Positions 7,690-16,724 of a DNA stretch of 64,000 bases are shown in pieces. The notes beneath the pieces are model-generated. The model ran no database searches, had not been told where the DNA came from, and was given only the letters and a program-made list of their open reading frames with translations. A program made the translations under genes and the position numbers. The stretch lies in the NCBI GenBank assembly GCA_041396905.1, contig JAWKXQ010000012.1, forward strand, positions 26,997-90,996, given 5' to 3'. Source of the stretch: JACXVD01 sp020446665 (GTDB lineage Bacteria; Pseudomonadota; Alphaproteobacteria; Sphingomonadales; Sphingomonadaceae). Position 1 is the stretch's first letter; each line of letters opens with the position of its first letter.

Positions 7690-8190
7690 GTGGCAGCGGG
7701 GCTGCAGGGAGGTTTCAGCGGGCAGGCCTATTCGCCGCAGGGCGATAAGGGCCGCTTTGTGCTGCCTCCCTTGTTCCGCAAGGCCGTGCGCGATTCCAGC
7801 GATGGCCGTGTCCTGTGCCTTGCCAAGCATGAACGCTGGAATTGTCTCGTCGGCTTCGGTCTGTCGCGCAAGCCGGAGCTGGAAGAGCAGCTCGACCGTG
7901 AAGAGCGCATCGCTATCGAAACGGGCAAGGATTTTGACCGTGATCTGCGCGCCATGCAGCTGTTCGGCTTTGTCGAAGTCCCCTTTGATGACAGCGGCCG
8001 CTTCGTCATGCCCGATCACCTTACCACGCTCGGCAAGGTAGAGGACGGGCTCTATTTCCAGGGCGCGGGGCGCTTCTTCACCATCTGGAATCCGGCGGAG
8101 CTGCAGCAAATGGGCGCTGGCTGGGAAAGCGCGCAGGCTGCCTGCGCCAATCTCGTGGCCGAAGCGGAAGCGAAGGCGAAGAAGAAATGA
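7690..8190 (+). CDS. mraZ: Transcriptional regulator / division protein MraZ
   Basis: First gene of the dcw cluster: a DNA-binding protein of the AbrB/MazE-like double swapped-hairpin fold that represses its own operon in E. coli. I chose the GTG at 7690, giving 166 residues that begin VAAGLQGGFSGQAYSPQGDKGR. The frame opens further upstream but only from here does it resemble MraZ, and GGGGGACGG precedes it. Two MraZ repeats are visible (about 8-75 and 80-150; DKGRFVLPP and DDSGRFVMPDHL). It overlaps rsmH by 4 bp. The box arrays upstream suggest autoregulation. Confidence 0.92.
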   Translation: MAAGLQGGFSGQAYSPQGDKGRFVLPPLFRKAVRDSSDGRVLCLAKHERWNCLVGFGLSRKPELEEQLDREERIAIETGKDFDRDLRAMQLFGFVEVPFDDSGRFVMPDHLTTLGKVEDGLYFQGAGRFFTIWNPAELQQMGAGWESAQAACANLVAEAEAKAKKK

Positions 8191-9143
8191 GCGCCCTCCC
8201 GCAAAGCCAGGCCCCGCATATCCCCGTCCTGCTGGATGAAGTGATCGCTGCGCTCGACCCGCAGCCGGGCGATGTCATTGTCGATGCCACTTTCGGCGCG
8301 GGCGGCTATACCCGAGCGATCCTCGAACGCGGCGCGACAGTCCACGCCTTTGATCGCGATCCCGATGCCATTGCAGCTGGGAGCCAATGGCCTGAAACGC
8401 GCGAAGACCCGCCGCGCCTGATCCTCCATCCGCGCCGTTTCTCTGAAATGGTCGCATCGCTGGCCGAGGCTGGCGTGGCGCAGGTCGATGGCATTGCCAT
8501 GGATATTGGCGTCTCGTCCATGCAGCTGGATCAGGCCGGGCGCGGCTTTGCCTTTTCCGCCGATGGCCCGCTCGACATGCGCATGAGCCAGGATGGCGAA
8601 AGCGCGGCGGATTTCCTCAACAGCGCTGATGAGGGTGCGATTGCCGATGTGCTCTACCACTATGGCGAAGAGCGCCAGAGCCGCCGCGTGGCCCGCGCGA
8701 TTGTCGCTGCGCGCCCGCTGGAGACGACCGGCGATCTGGCCCGTGTGGTGCGCAAGGCGCTCGGCTATCGCTCCGGTGCACCAAAAGACCCGGCCACGCG
8801 CAGTTTTCAGGCGGTGCGCATTCATGTGAATGGCGAACTGGACGAACTGGAAGAGGGCTTGCACGCCGCAGAAGTGCTGCTGCGCTGCGGCGGGCGGCTG
8901 GCCGTGGTCAGTTTTCACAGCCTCGAAGACCGGATCGTAAAGCGTTTTCTGCGCGATGCATCCTCCACCGGCGGTGGTTCGCGCCATTTGCCGGCTACCG
9001 CCGGTGCAGCGCCGGTGTTTGAGAAAGTTTCCAAGGCAATCCGCCCCGGTGAAGCCGAGATTGCCCGCAATCCCCGCGCCCGTTCTTCCACCTTACGTCA
9101 TGCAGTGCGCAGCGATGCGCCTGCCCGAAAGGAGGCTGCATAA
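8187..9143 (+). CDS. rsmH: 16S rRNA (cytosine(1402)-N4)-methyltransferase RsmH
   Basis: A 318-residue SAM-dependent enzyme (formerly MraW) that methylates N4 of C1402 in the decoding centre of 16S rRNA. The N-terminus HIPVLLDEVI and the SAM loop VDATFGAGGYTRAIL are diagnostic, followed by AFDRDPDA for ribose binding. The mid-protein motif MDIGVSSMQLDQAGRGFAF and the C-terminal SFHSLEDRIVKRF are strongly conserved in RsmH. It sits between mraZ (ATGA overlap) and ftsL (TAATG overlap), the standard dcw order. Confidence 0.97.
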   Translation: MSALPQSQAPHIPVLLDEVIAALDPQPGDVIVDATFGAGGYTRAILERGATVHAFDRDPDAIAAGSQWPETREDPPRLILHPRRFSEMVASLAEAGVAQVDGIAMDIGVSSMQLDQAGRGFAFSADGPLDMRMSQDGESAADFLNSADEGAIADVLYHYGEERQSRRVARAIVAARPLETTGDLARVVRKALGYRSGAPKDPATRSFQAVRIHVNGELDELEEGLHAAEVLLRCGGRLAVVSFHSLEDRIVKRFLRDASSTGGGSRHLPATAGAAPVFEKVSKAIRPGEAEIARNPRARSSTLRHAVRSDAPARKEAA

Positions 9144-9655
9144 TGATCGCTGGTAGTCGCCTTCGTCAGATCGGCTGGGTTGTGGTGCTGGCTATTTGCT
9201 TCACCGCCTTCCTTGCACTGACTTTTCGGGTCAACGCAGTGAAGAGCGAAGTGCGGCTGGCAGAGCGCCAGATCGTTGCTCTGGAACGCAAGAAGATCCT
9301 GTTGGAAACCGAATTCCAGACCCGCGCTAACCAGCAGCAGCTGGCCGATTGGAATGCGGTGGAATTCGGATACAAGGCTCCGGAGGCGGACCAGTACCTT
9401 GAAAGCGAGCGCCAATTGGCGCAGCTGGGCCAGCCGCGCGGTGCCAATGCGCCCGACCCCATCCGGGTGGCCCGCGCACCGCAGCCGGGTGAAGGCAATG
9501 ACGGCTATCCGGCGATGGTCTCTCCCTTGACCGGCAAGCCGATCCAGAAAGCGGCCAAGGTCCAGCAATCCGAAGATACGCTCACCGGACTGGCGGAAAC
9601 GCTCAGCGTGAAGGCGACCGGCGGGATTGCGATGGCGGCGGAGGCTGCCGAATGA
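9143..9655 (+). CDS. ftsL: Cell division protein FtsL-like
   Basis: Assigned mainly from position between rsmH and ftsI and from topology, as FtsL diverges fast. The 170 residues comprise a short cytoplasmic N-terminus, one transmembrane helix (about 11-28), then a heptad-like segment (VKSEVRLAERQIVALERKK, about 34-52) suitable for the FtsB/FtsL coiled coil. FtsL would join FtsQ and FtsB to activate FtsWI at the septum. The C-terminal extension of about 80 residues after the coiled coil (Pro/Gly/Ala-rich, VSPLTGKPIQKAAK) is longer than in enterobacteria. It overlaps ftsI by 4 bp. Confidence 0.8.
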   Translation: MIAGSRLRQIGWVVVLAICFTAFLALTFRVNAVKSEVRLAERQIVALERKKILLETEFQTRANQQQLADWNAVEFGYKAPEADQYLESERQLAQLGQPRGANAPDPIRVARAPQPGEGNDGYPAMVSPLTGKPIQKAAKVQQSEDTLTGLAETLSVKATGGIAMAAEAAE

Positions 9656-11376
9656 ACACCATGACGGTCAGCACGGCGATCTCGCTGGGCCGGGTGCAGC
9701 TGTTCACAATCCGCCAGCGTTCGCTCAACACCGCCCGTATGCGGGTGCTGTGGGTGGCGCTGGGCTTTGCCTTTCTGGCGCTGGTGGCGATTGTCCGCAT
9801 CGGCTTTCTGGGGGTAACGGGCAGCACGACTTCCTCCGCATCGCTGGAAGAGGCGCTTTTGCCGCCGCGCGGCGAGATTACTGACCGCAACGGTGTGGCG
9901 CTGGCGCGGGCATTCCCGGCCTATGCGCTGTGGTACAATCCCAATGCGCTGGGTGACCCGTCCAATCCGCTGGTCAAGAGCCCGAAAGAGGTCGCGCAGG
10001 CATTGAAGGCGATTTTCCCGGACCTTGATGTGGAAGATGTTGCTGCCCGGCTGGCTACGGGCAAGGCGGGTTATATTCGCCGCCGTGTCCTGCCCGAAGA
10101 TGCCAATCGGGTGCATGATATTGGCGAGCTGGCGCTGGAATTGCCGCAGGAAACCGATCGCCATTATCCGCAAGGTTCCATGGGCGCGCATGTGCTGGGC
10201 TATGTCGCATCGGACGGCCATGGCCGGGTGGGCATGGAACAGGTGCTCGACGATCACCTCACCGATCCTGCCAAGCGCGGCACGCCGGTGGCTTTGTCGA
10301 TAGACCTGCGCGCGCAAGGGGCGCTGGAGGATGAGCTCCGCCGCGGGATGCTGGCAACCAACGCCATGGGTGCGGCTGGCATTGTGCTGGATGTGGATAC
10401 GGGCGAAGTGCTGGCGCTGGCTTCCCTGCCGGAATTCGATCCCAACAAGATCGATGCGCAAGGCCAGAAATACATGTTCAACCGGGTGACCAACCAGGTC
10501 TATGAACTGGGCTCCACCTTCAAGCCGATCACGGTTGCCGCTGCGATTGATGCCGGGGTGGTGCGCGATTTTGGCAAGCGTTATCAGGCCAATCGCCCGC
10601 TGGAGATTGGCCGCTTCAAGATCCGTGACAGCCATACGATTGGCGCGTCGCTGAATGTCCCGGAAACGCTGATCCATTCCTCCAATATCGTCACTGCACA
10701 GATTGCAGATGAGCTGGGCAGCAAGCGGCTGCGCCAGACCATGGTCGATCTGGGGATGAATGAACGGCCCTATATCGAGCTGCCTGCCCGTGGCCATCCG
10801 ATTTGGCCGGGCGATAACTGGCCGCGTCTGCGCAATATGACCGTCAGCTATGGCCATGGTATCGCGGTGACCCCGCTGCATCTGGCCGGTGCCTATGCGG
10901 CGATGGTCAATGGCGGTGTGTGGCGCCCTGCCACCTTGCGCAAGCTGGAGCCGGGTGAGGCCCCGCGTGGACGCCGCGTGTTCAAGGCTTCTACCTCTTC
11001 GCGCATGCGCCAGCTGCTGCGCATGATTGCGGTCTATGGCACGGGCCGCAATGCGGATGCTCCCGGCTATCGCGTGGGGGGCAAGACCGGCTCTGCGGAA
11101 AAGCCGGGCAATGGCGGCTATCGCAAGAAGTCTCTGGTTTCGACCTTTGCGGCTGCGTTCCCGATGGATCGTCCGCGTTATGTGGTGGTGATCATGCTGG
11201 ATGAACCCAAGGGGACCACGGCCAGCTCCTTCCAGCGCACGGCAGCCTGGAACGCCGCGCCGATTGTCGGGCGGCTGGTCCCGCGTATCGGGCCAATGCT
11301 GGGTGTGCGGCCGGATAATACGCGCGATATCGACCTGTCTGATCTGCGCCCGCTGGTGCCGGGGGCAAGCCAGTGA
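9652..11376 (+). CDS. ftsI: Peptidoglycan D,D-transpeptidase FtsI (PBP3)
   Basis: Septal class B penicillin-binding protein of 574 residues, acting in the periplasm with FtsW. An N-terminal transmembrane anchor (about 31-52) is followed by the dimerisation/pedestal domain (PPRGEITDRNG, 71-81) and the transpeptidase domain. The three active-site motifs are intact: S288-TF-K291, S343-S-N345 and K478-T-G480. The ATG at 9652 overlaps the ftsL stop (ATGA). Its stop overlaps the GTG start of murE, so the division and wall-precursor genes are translationally linked. Confidence 0.97.
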   Translation: MNTMTVSTAISLGRVQLFTIRQRSLNTARMRVLWVALGFAFLALVAIVRIGFLGVTGSTTSSASLEEALLPPRGEITDRNGVALARAFPAYALWYNPNALGDPSNPLVKSPKEVAQALKAIFPDLDVEDVAARLATGKAGYIRRRVLPEDANRVHDIGELALELPQETDRHYPQGSMGAHVLGYVASDGHGRVGMEQVLDDHLTDPAKRGTPVALSIDLRAQGALEDELRRGMLATNAMGAAGIVLDVDTGEVLALASLPEFDPNKIDAQGQKYMFNRVTNQVYELGSTFKPITVAAAIDAGVVRDFGKRYQANRPLEIGRFKIRDSHTIGASLNVPETLIHSSNIVTAQIADELGSKRLRQTMVDLGMNERPYIELPARGHPIWPGDNWPRLRNMTVSYGHGIAVTPLHLAGAYAAMVNGGVWRPATLRKLEPGEAPRGRRVFKASTSSRMRQLLRMIAVYGTGRNADAPGYRVGGKTGSAEKPGNGGYRKKSLVSTFAAAFPMDRPRYVVVIMLDEPKGTTASSFQRTAAWNAAPIVGRLVPRIGPMLGVRPDNTRDIDLSDLRPLVPGASQ

Positions 11377-12848
11377 CGCTGGGCCGCCTTGTACAGGCTG
11401 CGGGCCTTGTCTTGCCCGACGGCGCAGATGGTTCTGCCGGGGTGACCGGCTTTGCGATTGATAATCGCAAAGTGGCGCCTGGCACGGTCTTTGGTGCCTT
11501 TCGCGGTGCCAAATTCAATGGGGAGGATTTTATCCCTGCCGCCATTGATGCGGGGGCAGTGGCAGTGGTCGCTGCGCCGGGGGTGAAGGTGGAGGGGGCA
11601 GTCCATATTGCCGACCCGGAACCGCGCCGCGCCTTTGCCCTGCTTGCGGCGCAATTCTTCGCCCCTGTGCCCGGCACAATCGTTGCGGTTACCGGAACCA
11701 ATGGCAAGACTTCCAATGTGGAAATGACGCGCCAGCTATGGCGCATGGCGGGGCATAGCGCGGCCTCTATCGGTACGCTGGGGGTGACCACGCCCGATGG
11801 CAGCGTGTCCACCGGAATGACCACGCCGGATATCGTAACCTTCCTGTCGAACATGCACGGCCTCGCCCGCGAAGGGGTGAGCCATGTGGCTTACGAAGCT
11901 TCCAGCCACGGCCTTTCGCAATATCGCAATGAAGGCCTGCCTGTGGCTGCCGGCGCCTTCACCAATCTCAGCCGTGACCATCTCGATTATCACGGCACGA
12001 TGGAAGAATATTTCGCCGCCAAGATGCGGCTGTTTGACGAGGTTGTCAGCGATGGGGGCCATGCGATCATATGGGATGGCGGGGATGAGTGGGCCCGCCG
12101 TGCCTGTGGGCACGCGCAGCAGCAGAATTTGCGCGTGTTTACGGTGGGCGAGAAAGGCGAGAATCTGCGCCTTCTCGCCCGCTCCCCCAGCCAGTTGGGG
12201 CAGGAACTGACGATTGCCTATGAAGGGCAGGAGCGGAAAGTTCATTTGCCGCTGATCGGCGCCTATCAGGCCGCCAATGCGCTGGTTTCAGCGGCGCTGG
12301 TAATTGCCACAGGCGGCGATGCCAAAGCCACTTTTGATGCGCTGGGCCGCTTGCAGCCCGTGCGCGGGCGGCTGGAACGGGCAGCTATTTCTGCCGCTGG
12401 GGCACCGATTTATGTGGATTACGCGCATACGCCCGATGCGCTGGAGGCCGCAATTGCGGCATTGCGTCCGCATGTCACGGGCCGCCTCATCACTGTCTTC
12501 GGTGCCGGGGGTGACCGCGACAAGGGCAAGCGCGAACCGATGGGGCGCGTGGCGGCGGAGCTTTCGGACATCGTGATCGTGACAGATGACAACCCGCGCG
12601 GCGAAGAGGCAGCCGCGATCCGTCAGGCTGTGCTGCATGGCGCGCAAGGGGCAACGGAGATCGCAGACCGGCGCGAGGCGATTGCGGCAGCGATCCTGCG
12701 CGCGGGACCGGATGATATCGTGTTGATTGCCGGCAAGGGCCACGAACAGGGCCAGATTGTCGGCGCAGGAGATTCTATGCGGATTTTGCCGTTCGATGAT
12801 GTCGAAGTTGCGCGTGAATGTGCGATCCCGCAGGGGGCCGGGCAATGA
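11373..12848 (+). CDS. murE: UDP-MurNAc-L-Ala-D-Glu:meso-diaminopimelate ligase MurE
   Basis: Cytosolic Mur ligase that adds the third amino acid to the stem peptide. The 491-residue protein has the ATP loop GTNGKTS (108-114) and the substrate-specificity motif D406-N-P-R409, characteristic of enzymes that use meso-diaminopimelate rather than lysine. This fits a Gram-negative wall and the lysA gene at the right end of the window. The GTG start at 11373 overlaps the ftsI stop (GTGA), and its stop overlaps murF by 4 bp. Confidence 0.97.
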   Translation: MTLGRLVQAAGLVLPDGADGSAGVTGFAIDNRKVAPGTVFGAFRGAKFNGEDFIPAAIDAGAVAVVAAPGVKVEGAVHIADPEPRRAFALLAAQFFAPVPGTIVAVTGTNGKTSNVEMTRQLWRMAGHSAASIGTLGVTTPDGSVSTGMTTPDIVTFLSNMHGLAREGVSHVAYEASSHGLSQYRNEGLPVAAGAFTNLSRDHLDYHGTMEEYFAAKMRLFDEVVSDGGHAIIWDGGDEWARRACGHAQQQNLRVFTVGEKGENLRLLARSPSQLGQELTIAYEGQERKVHLPLIGAYQAANALVSAALVIATGGDAKATFDALGRLQPVRGRLERAAISAAGAPIYVDYAHTPDALEAAIAALRPHVTGRLITVFGAGGDRDKGKREPMGRVAAELSDIVIVTDDNPRGEEAAAIRQAVLHGAQGATEIADRREAIAAAILRAGPDDIVLIAGKGHEQGQIVGAGDSMRILPFDDVEVARECAIPQGAGQ

Positions 12849-14311
12849 GCGGGCAACTGGCCCTCAAGGCGCTGCGCCAATGGCCGCGTGAAGCCCGCGA
12901 TGCGCTGTCGCTGGCGCTATGGAACGCGCAGGACATTGCCGCTGCCACCGGCGGTAAGGCCAGCCACGATTTTCAGGTTGCCGGGGTCGAAATTGACAGC
13001 CGCGATGTGCGCGAAGGCGATTTGTTCTTCGCTCTGAAGGGCGAAGCGACTGACGGGCACCGTTTCCTCGACAAGGCTTTTGCCAATGGCGCAGCCGCTG
13101 CAGTGGTGAACCGCCCGATCGATTATCCGCATGTGCTGGTGGCAGACACGAATGCCGCGCTGGAAGCGCTCGCCGCCGCTGCTCGCGAACGGGCGCAGGC
13201 CGTGCGCATCGGGGTGACCGGCTCGGTTGGCAAGACTGGCGTCAAGGAAGCGATCTTCGCCGCGCTGGAACGCTGCAGCCGGGGGCATGCCCATCGCAGT
13301 GTGCGCAGCTACAACAACCATGTCGGCGTGCCGCTCAGCCTGTCGCGCATGCCCGCGCGCAGCCGCTTTGGCGTGTTCGAAATGGGCATGAACCATGCAG
13401 GTGAGATTGCAGGCCTGACCGCGCAAGTGCGCCCGCATGTTGCGGTTATCACCACGATTGCCCCTGCGCATATCGAAAATCTTGGCAGTATGGAGGCGAT
13501 TGCTGATGCCAAGGCAGAGATTTTTGGCGGGCTGGTAGAAGGCGGCACGGCCGTGATCCCCGCCGATAGCGAGCATTGCGAGCAACTGCGCCGGGCGGCT
13601 GAAAGCCTTGGGGTAAAGGTCGTGAGCTTTGGCCGCGCCGCCCATGCCGATGTCCGTCTGCTCGATGCGATCCCGCAAGCCAATGGCGGTTCGCTGGTGA
13701 CGGCTGACCTAGGAGATGTGCGCCTGTGCTTCACAGTCGCGGAGCCGGGCGAACACTGGATTTCCAATGCGCTGGCGGTGATGGCGGCGGTTCGTGCTGC
13801 GGGCGGTGATCTCGGCGCAGCAGGGCTCGCTCTGGCCGAAATGGGCGGTTTGAAGGGGCGCGGTGCGCGCCACCAGCTTGCCGTGTCTGGCGGACGGGCC
13901 TTGCTGGTGGATGAAAGCTATAACGCCAATCCGGCATCCATGCGCGCAACGCTGCGGCAATTGGGCCAGACCCCGGCCCTGCGGCGCATCGCTGTGCTGG
14001 GTGCGATGAAGGAACTGGGGGACTTTGCCCCTGCCTTCCACGCCCAGCTTGCCGAACCGCTGGCTGAGGCACAGGTGGACTTCGCGCTGCTGGTCGGCCC
14101 TGAAATGGAAGCATTGGCCCGGGAACTGGGGAAATCTGCGCAAAATCCGCTTGGCACAGTGCTGGCCTTCGCCCATTGCGAGGATGCTGCCGGGGCGATT
14201 GCGGTGCTGGAGGATTACGGGATCACATCGGGTGATGCGATCCTGGTCAAAGGCTCCAATTCCGTTGGTCTCGGCAGATTGGTCGCACATTTTACGAGCC
14301 GGGAAGGCTGA
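12845..14311 (+). CDS. murF: UDP-MurNAc-tripeptide:D-Ala-D-Ala ligase MurF
   Basis: Adds D-Ala-D-Ala to the UDP-MurNAc-tripeptide in the cytosol. I start at the ATG overlapping the murE stop (ATGA, 12845), giving 488 residues, although the frame opens 27 bp earlier. The P-loop is GSVGKTG (126-132). The central region EMGMNHAGEIAGL and the C-terminal DESYNANPASMRA are typical of MurF. The product of ddl at 21.6 kb supplies its D-Ala-D-Ala. It overlaps the mraY ATG by one base. Confidence 0.97.
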   Translation: MSGQLALKALRQWPREARDALSLALWNAQDIAAATGGKASHDFQVAGVEIDSRDVREGDLFFALKGEATDGHRFLDKAFANGAAAAVVNRPIDYPHVLVADTNAALEALAAAARERAQAVRIGVTGSVGKTGVKEAIFAALERCSRGHAHRSVRSYNNHVGVPLSLSRMPARSRFGVFEMGMNHAGEIAGLTAQVRPHVAVITTIAPAHIENLGSMEAIADAKAEIFGGLVEGGTAVIPADSEHCEQLRRAAESLGVKVVSFGRAAHADVRLLDAIPQANGGSLVTADLGDVRLCFTVAEPGEHWISNALAVMAAVRAAGGDLGAAGLALAEMGGLKGRGARHQLAVSGGRALLVDESYNANPASMRATLRQLGQTPALRRIAVLGAMKELGDFAPAFHAQLAEPLAEAQVDFALLVGPEMEALARELGKSAQNPLGTVLAFAHCEDAAGAIAVLEDYGITSGDAILVKGSNSVGLGRLVAHFTSREG

Positions 14312-15381
14312 TGCTCTATTTGATCGCTGAGTGGCTGGGTTTCGAAGGCGCCTTCAACCTCGTCCGCTACCAGACTTTTCGTGCCGGTGCGACGCTGATG
14401 ACGGCGCTGGTGATCGGGCTGATCATCGGCCCGCGTTTCATCAACATGCTGCGTGTGCGGCAGGGCAAGGGCCAGCCGATCCGCGCCGACGGACCGCAAT
14501 CGCACCAGAAGAAAGTCGGCACGCCCACCATGGGCGGGCTGATGATCCTGATATCGCTGTGCCTGTCGCTGCTGCTGTGGATGGATCTGCGCAATCCCTT
14601 CGTCTGGGCCTGTCTGGCCGTGACGGTGGGTTTCGGGGTGATCGGTTTCCTCGACGATTATGACAAGGTGACGAAGCGCCACCATGCCGGGCTGTCAGGC
14701 CGGGTGCGGTTGCTGGGTGAGTTCATCGTCGCCGGGATCGCGGCCTATATCATCGTCAGCCAGATCAATACGAATGTGTATCTGCCGTTCCTTTCGGGTC
14801 GTTCGATCCCGCTGGGTCCGGCCTATTATGTCTTTGCTGCGGTGGTGATTGTCGGCTTCGGCAATGCGGTGAATTTGACCGACGGGCTGGATGGCCTTGC
14901 CACCATGCCGGTGATTATTGCCGCCGGGACCTTTGCGATCATCGCCTATCTCGTGGGGCGCACTGACTATTCCGAATATCTCGGCATTCCCCATGTGCCG
15001 GGGGCCGGGGAACTGGCGATTTTCTGCGCCGCGATCATGGGCGGCGGGCTGGCCTTCCTGTGGTTCAACGCTCCGCCTGCGGCGGTGTTCATGGGCGATA
15101 CCGGCTCGCTCGCGCTGGGCGGCGCGCTCGGCGCGATTGCGGTGGCGAGCCATCACGAGATCGTGCTGCTGATCGTAGGCGGGCTGTTCGTGGCGGAAAC
15201 CGCCAGCGTCATCATTCAGGTCTTCTGGTTCAAGCGCACAGGCAAGCGCGTGTTCCGCATGGCCCCGATCCACCACCATTTCGAGCAGAAGGGCTGGGCG
15301 GAATCGACTGTCGTGATCCGTTTCTGGATCGTTTCCATCATCCTTGCCATGGCAGGTCTGGCTACCCTGAAACTGCGATGA
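14311..15381 (+). CDS. mraY: Phospho-N-acetylmuramoyl-pentapeptide-transferase MraY
   Basis: Integral membrane enzyme that attaches phospho-MurNAc-pentapeptide to undecaprenyl phosphate, giving lipid I. The 356-residue protein has about ten transmembrane helices. It keeps the conserved cytoplasmic motifs HQKKVGTPTMGG (about 68-79), DDYDKV, the catalytic NLTDGLDGLA region (Asp pair) and the histidine motif APIHHHFE near the C-terminus. The length is standard. Its stop overlaps the murD ATG by 4 bp. Confidence 0.98.
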   Translation: MLYLIAEWLGFEGAFNLVRYQTFRAGATLMTALVIGLIIGPRFINMLRVRQGKGQPIRADGPQSHQKKVGTPTMGGLMILISLCLSLLLWMDLRNPFVWACLAVTVGFGVIGFLDDYDKVTKRHHAGLSGRVRLLGEFIVAGIAAYIIVSQINTNVYLPFLSGRSIPLGPAYYVFAAVVIVGFGNAVNLTDGLDGLATMPVIIAAGTFAIIAYLVGRTDYSEYLGIPHVPGAGELAIFCAAIMGGGLAFLWFNAPPAAVFMGDTGSLALGGALGAIAVASHHEIVLLIVGGLFVAETASVIIQVFWFKRTGKRVFRMAPIHHHFEQKGWAESTVVIRFWIVSIILAMAGLATLKLR

Positions 15382-16724
15382 TTACCTCCCCCGCCTTTGC
15401 CGGCAAGCGCTATGCCATACTTGGGCTCGCACGGTCCGGGATGGCGGCTGCGGAAAGCCTGCTGGCAAGCGGAGCGCATGTGCTTGCGTGGGACCGGCAG
15501 GATGTCGCTCGCGCTCCGCTGGAGGGGCGCTGCGAACTGGCGGATCCGCTGGAAGCTGACCTGACCGGCTATGACGGGATCGTGGTTTCGCCCGGCGTGC
15601 CGCTCAACACTCACCCGATTGTCGCCCATGCCGCGCAATATGGTGTGCCAGTGATCGGCGATATCGAACTGTTCGCCCAGGCCCGCGCCGCCCTGCCGCC
15701 GCACAAGGTCGTCGGCATTACCGGCACCAATGGCAAAAGCACGACGACGGCGCTGGTGACGCATATTCTTGAGACGGCAGGCGTGCCCACGCTGATGGGC
15801 GGCAATATTGGTCTGCCGATCCTCGGGCAGGACCCGCTGCCTGCGGGCGGCGTCTATGTGCTGGAACTGTCGAGCTACCAGATCGATCTGACGCAAAGCC
15901 TCGATTGCGATGTGGCGGTGCTGCTCAACATCACGCCCGATCATCTGGATCGCTATGATGGCTTCGCAGCCTATGCGGCCAGCAAGGCGCGGCTGTTTCA
16001 GATGCAGTCCGCCGAAGGATTCGCAGTGGTCGAATATGCGGCCGAAGCAGATCACGATGTGCTTGCGCAGGCGGAAACGGACCTTTTCATTCCCATCGAC
16101 GATGTCGAACTTGTCGGTGCCCAGTCAGACTGGCCTTCGCTGCAAGGGCCGCATAATTTGCAGAATGCGCAGGCGGCTATTGCGGTGGCTCATTGTCTTG
16201 GGCTTGACGATGAAATTATCGCGCTCGGCCTCCAAAGCTTCACCGGCCTCCCGCACCGCATGGAGCGCGTGGCTGAACATAACGGCGTGCTGTTCATCAA
16301 TGACAGCAAGGCCACCAATGTGGACAGCACCGCACCCGCGCTGGCGGCCTATCTGCCCGATCCTGCAATCAACAATGGCGCCCCGCGCATTCACTGGATT
16401 GTCGGCGGCTTGCCCAAGGAAGACGGGCTGGGGCCATGCGAGCAATATCTCGCCAATATCGCCGCCGCCTATACGATTGGCGAGGCTGGCCCGCGCTTTG
16501 CCGAATTGCTGGAAGGGACTGTGCCCGTCACCCGCTGCGAAGTGATGGGCGGGGCGGTGCAGGCGGCGATGGCTGCGGCAAAGCCCGGTGAAGTGATTCT
16601 GCTCAGCCCCGCCTGCGCCAGTTTCGACCAGTTCCGCGACTATGAAAAGCGCGGCGAGGCATTTCGCGAGCTGGTGCTGGCCCTCACAGGCGCAACAACT
16701 GGCGAAGGGAGTGCCGCAGCGTGA
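15378..16724 (+). CDS. murD: UDP-N-acetylmuramoyl-L-alanine:D-glutamate ligase MurD
   Basis: Second Mur ligase of the stem peptide, 448 residues from the ATG at 15378, which overlaps the mraY stop. The frame is open upstream inside mraY but that extension is not MurD-like. The ATP loop GTNGKST lies at 116-122. LSSYQIDLT, ITPDHLDRYDG and NDSKATNVD are conserved MurD signatures, and the C-terminal SPACASFDQFRDYEKRG is the typical end. Its stop overlaps the ftsW GTG start. Confidence 0.97.
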   Translation: MITSPAFAGKRYAILGLARSGMAAAESLLASGAHVLAWDRQDVARAPLEGRCELADPLEADLTGYDGIVVSPGVPLNTHPIVAHAAQYGVPVIGDIELFAQARAALPPHKVVGITGTNGKSTTTALVTHILETAGVPTLMGGNIGLPILGQDPLPAGGVYVLELSSYQIDLTQSLDCDVAVLLNITPDHLDRYDGFAAYAASKARLFQMQSAEGFAVVEYAAEADHDVLAQAETDLFIPIDDVELVGAQSDWPSLQGPHNLQNAQAAIAVAHCLGLDDEIIALGLQSFTGLPHRMERVAEHNGVLFINDSKATNVDSTAPALAAYLPDPAINNGAPRIHWIVGGLPKEDGLGPCEQYLANIAAAYTIGEAGPRFAELLEGTVPVTRCEVMGGAVQAAMAAAKPGEVILLSPACASFDQFRDYEKRGEAFRELVLALTGATTGEGSAAA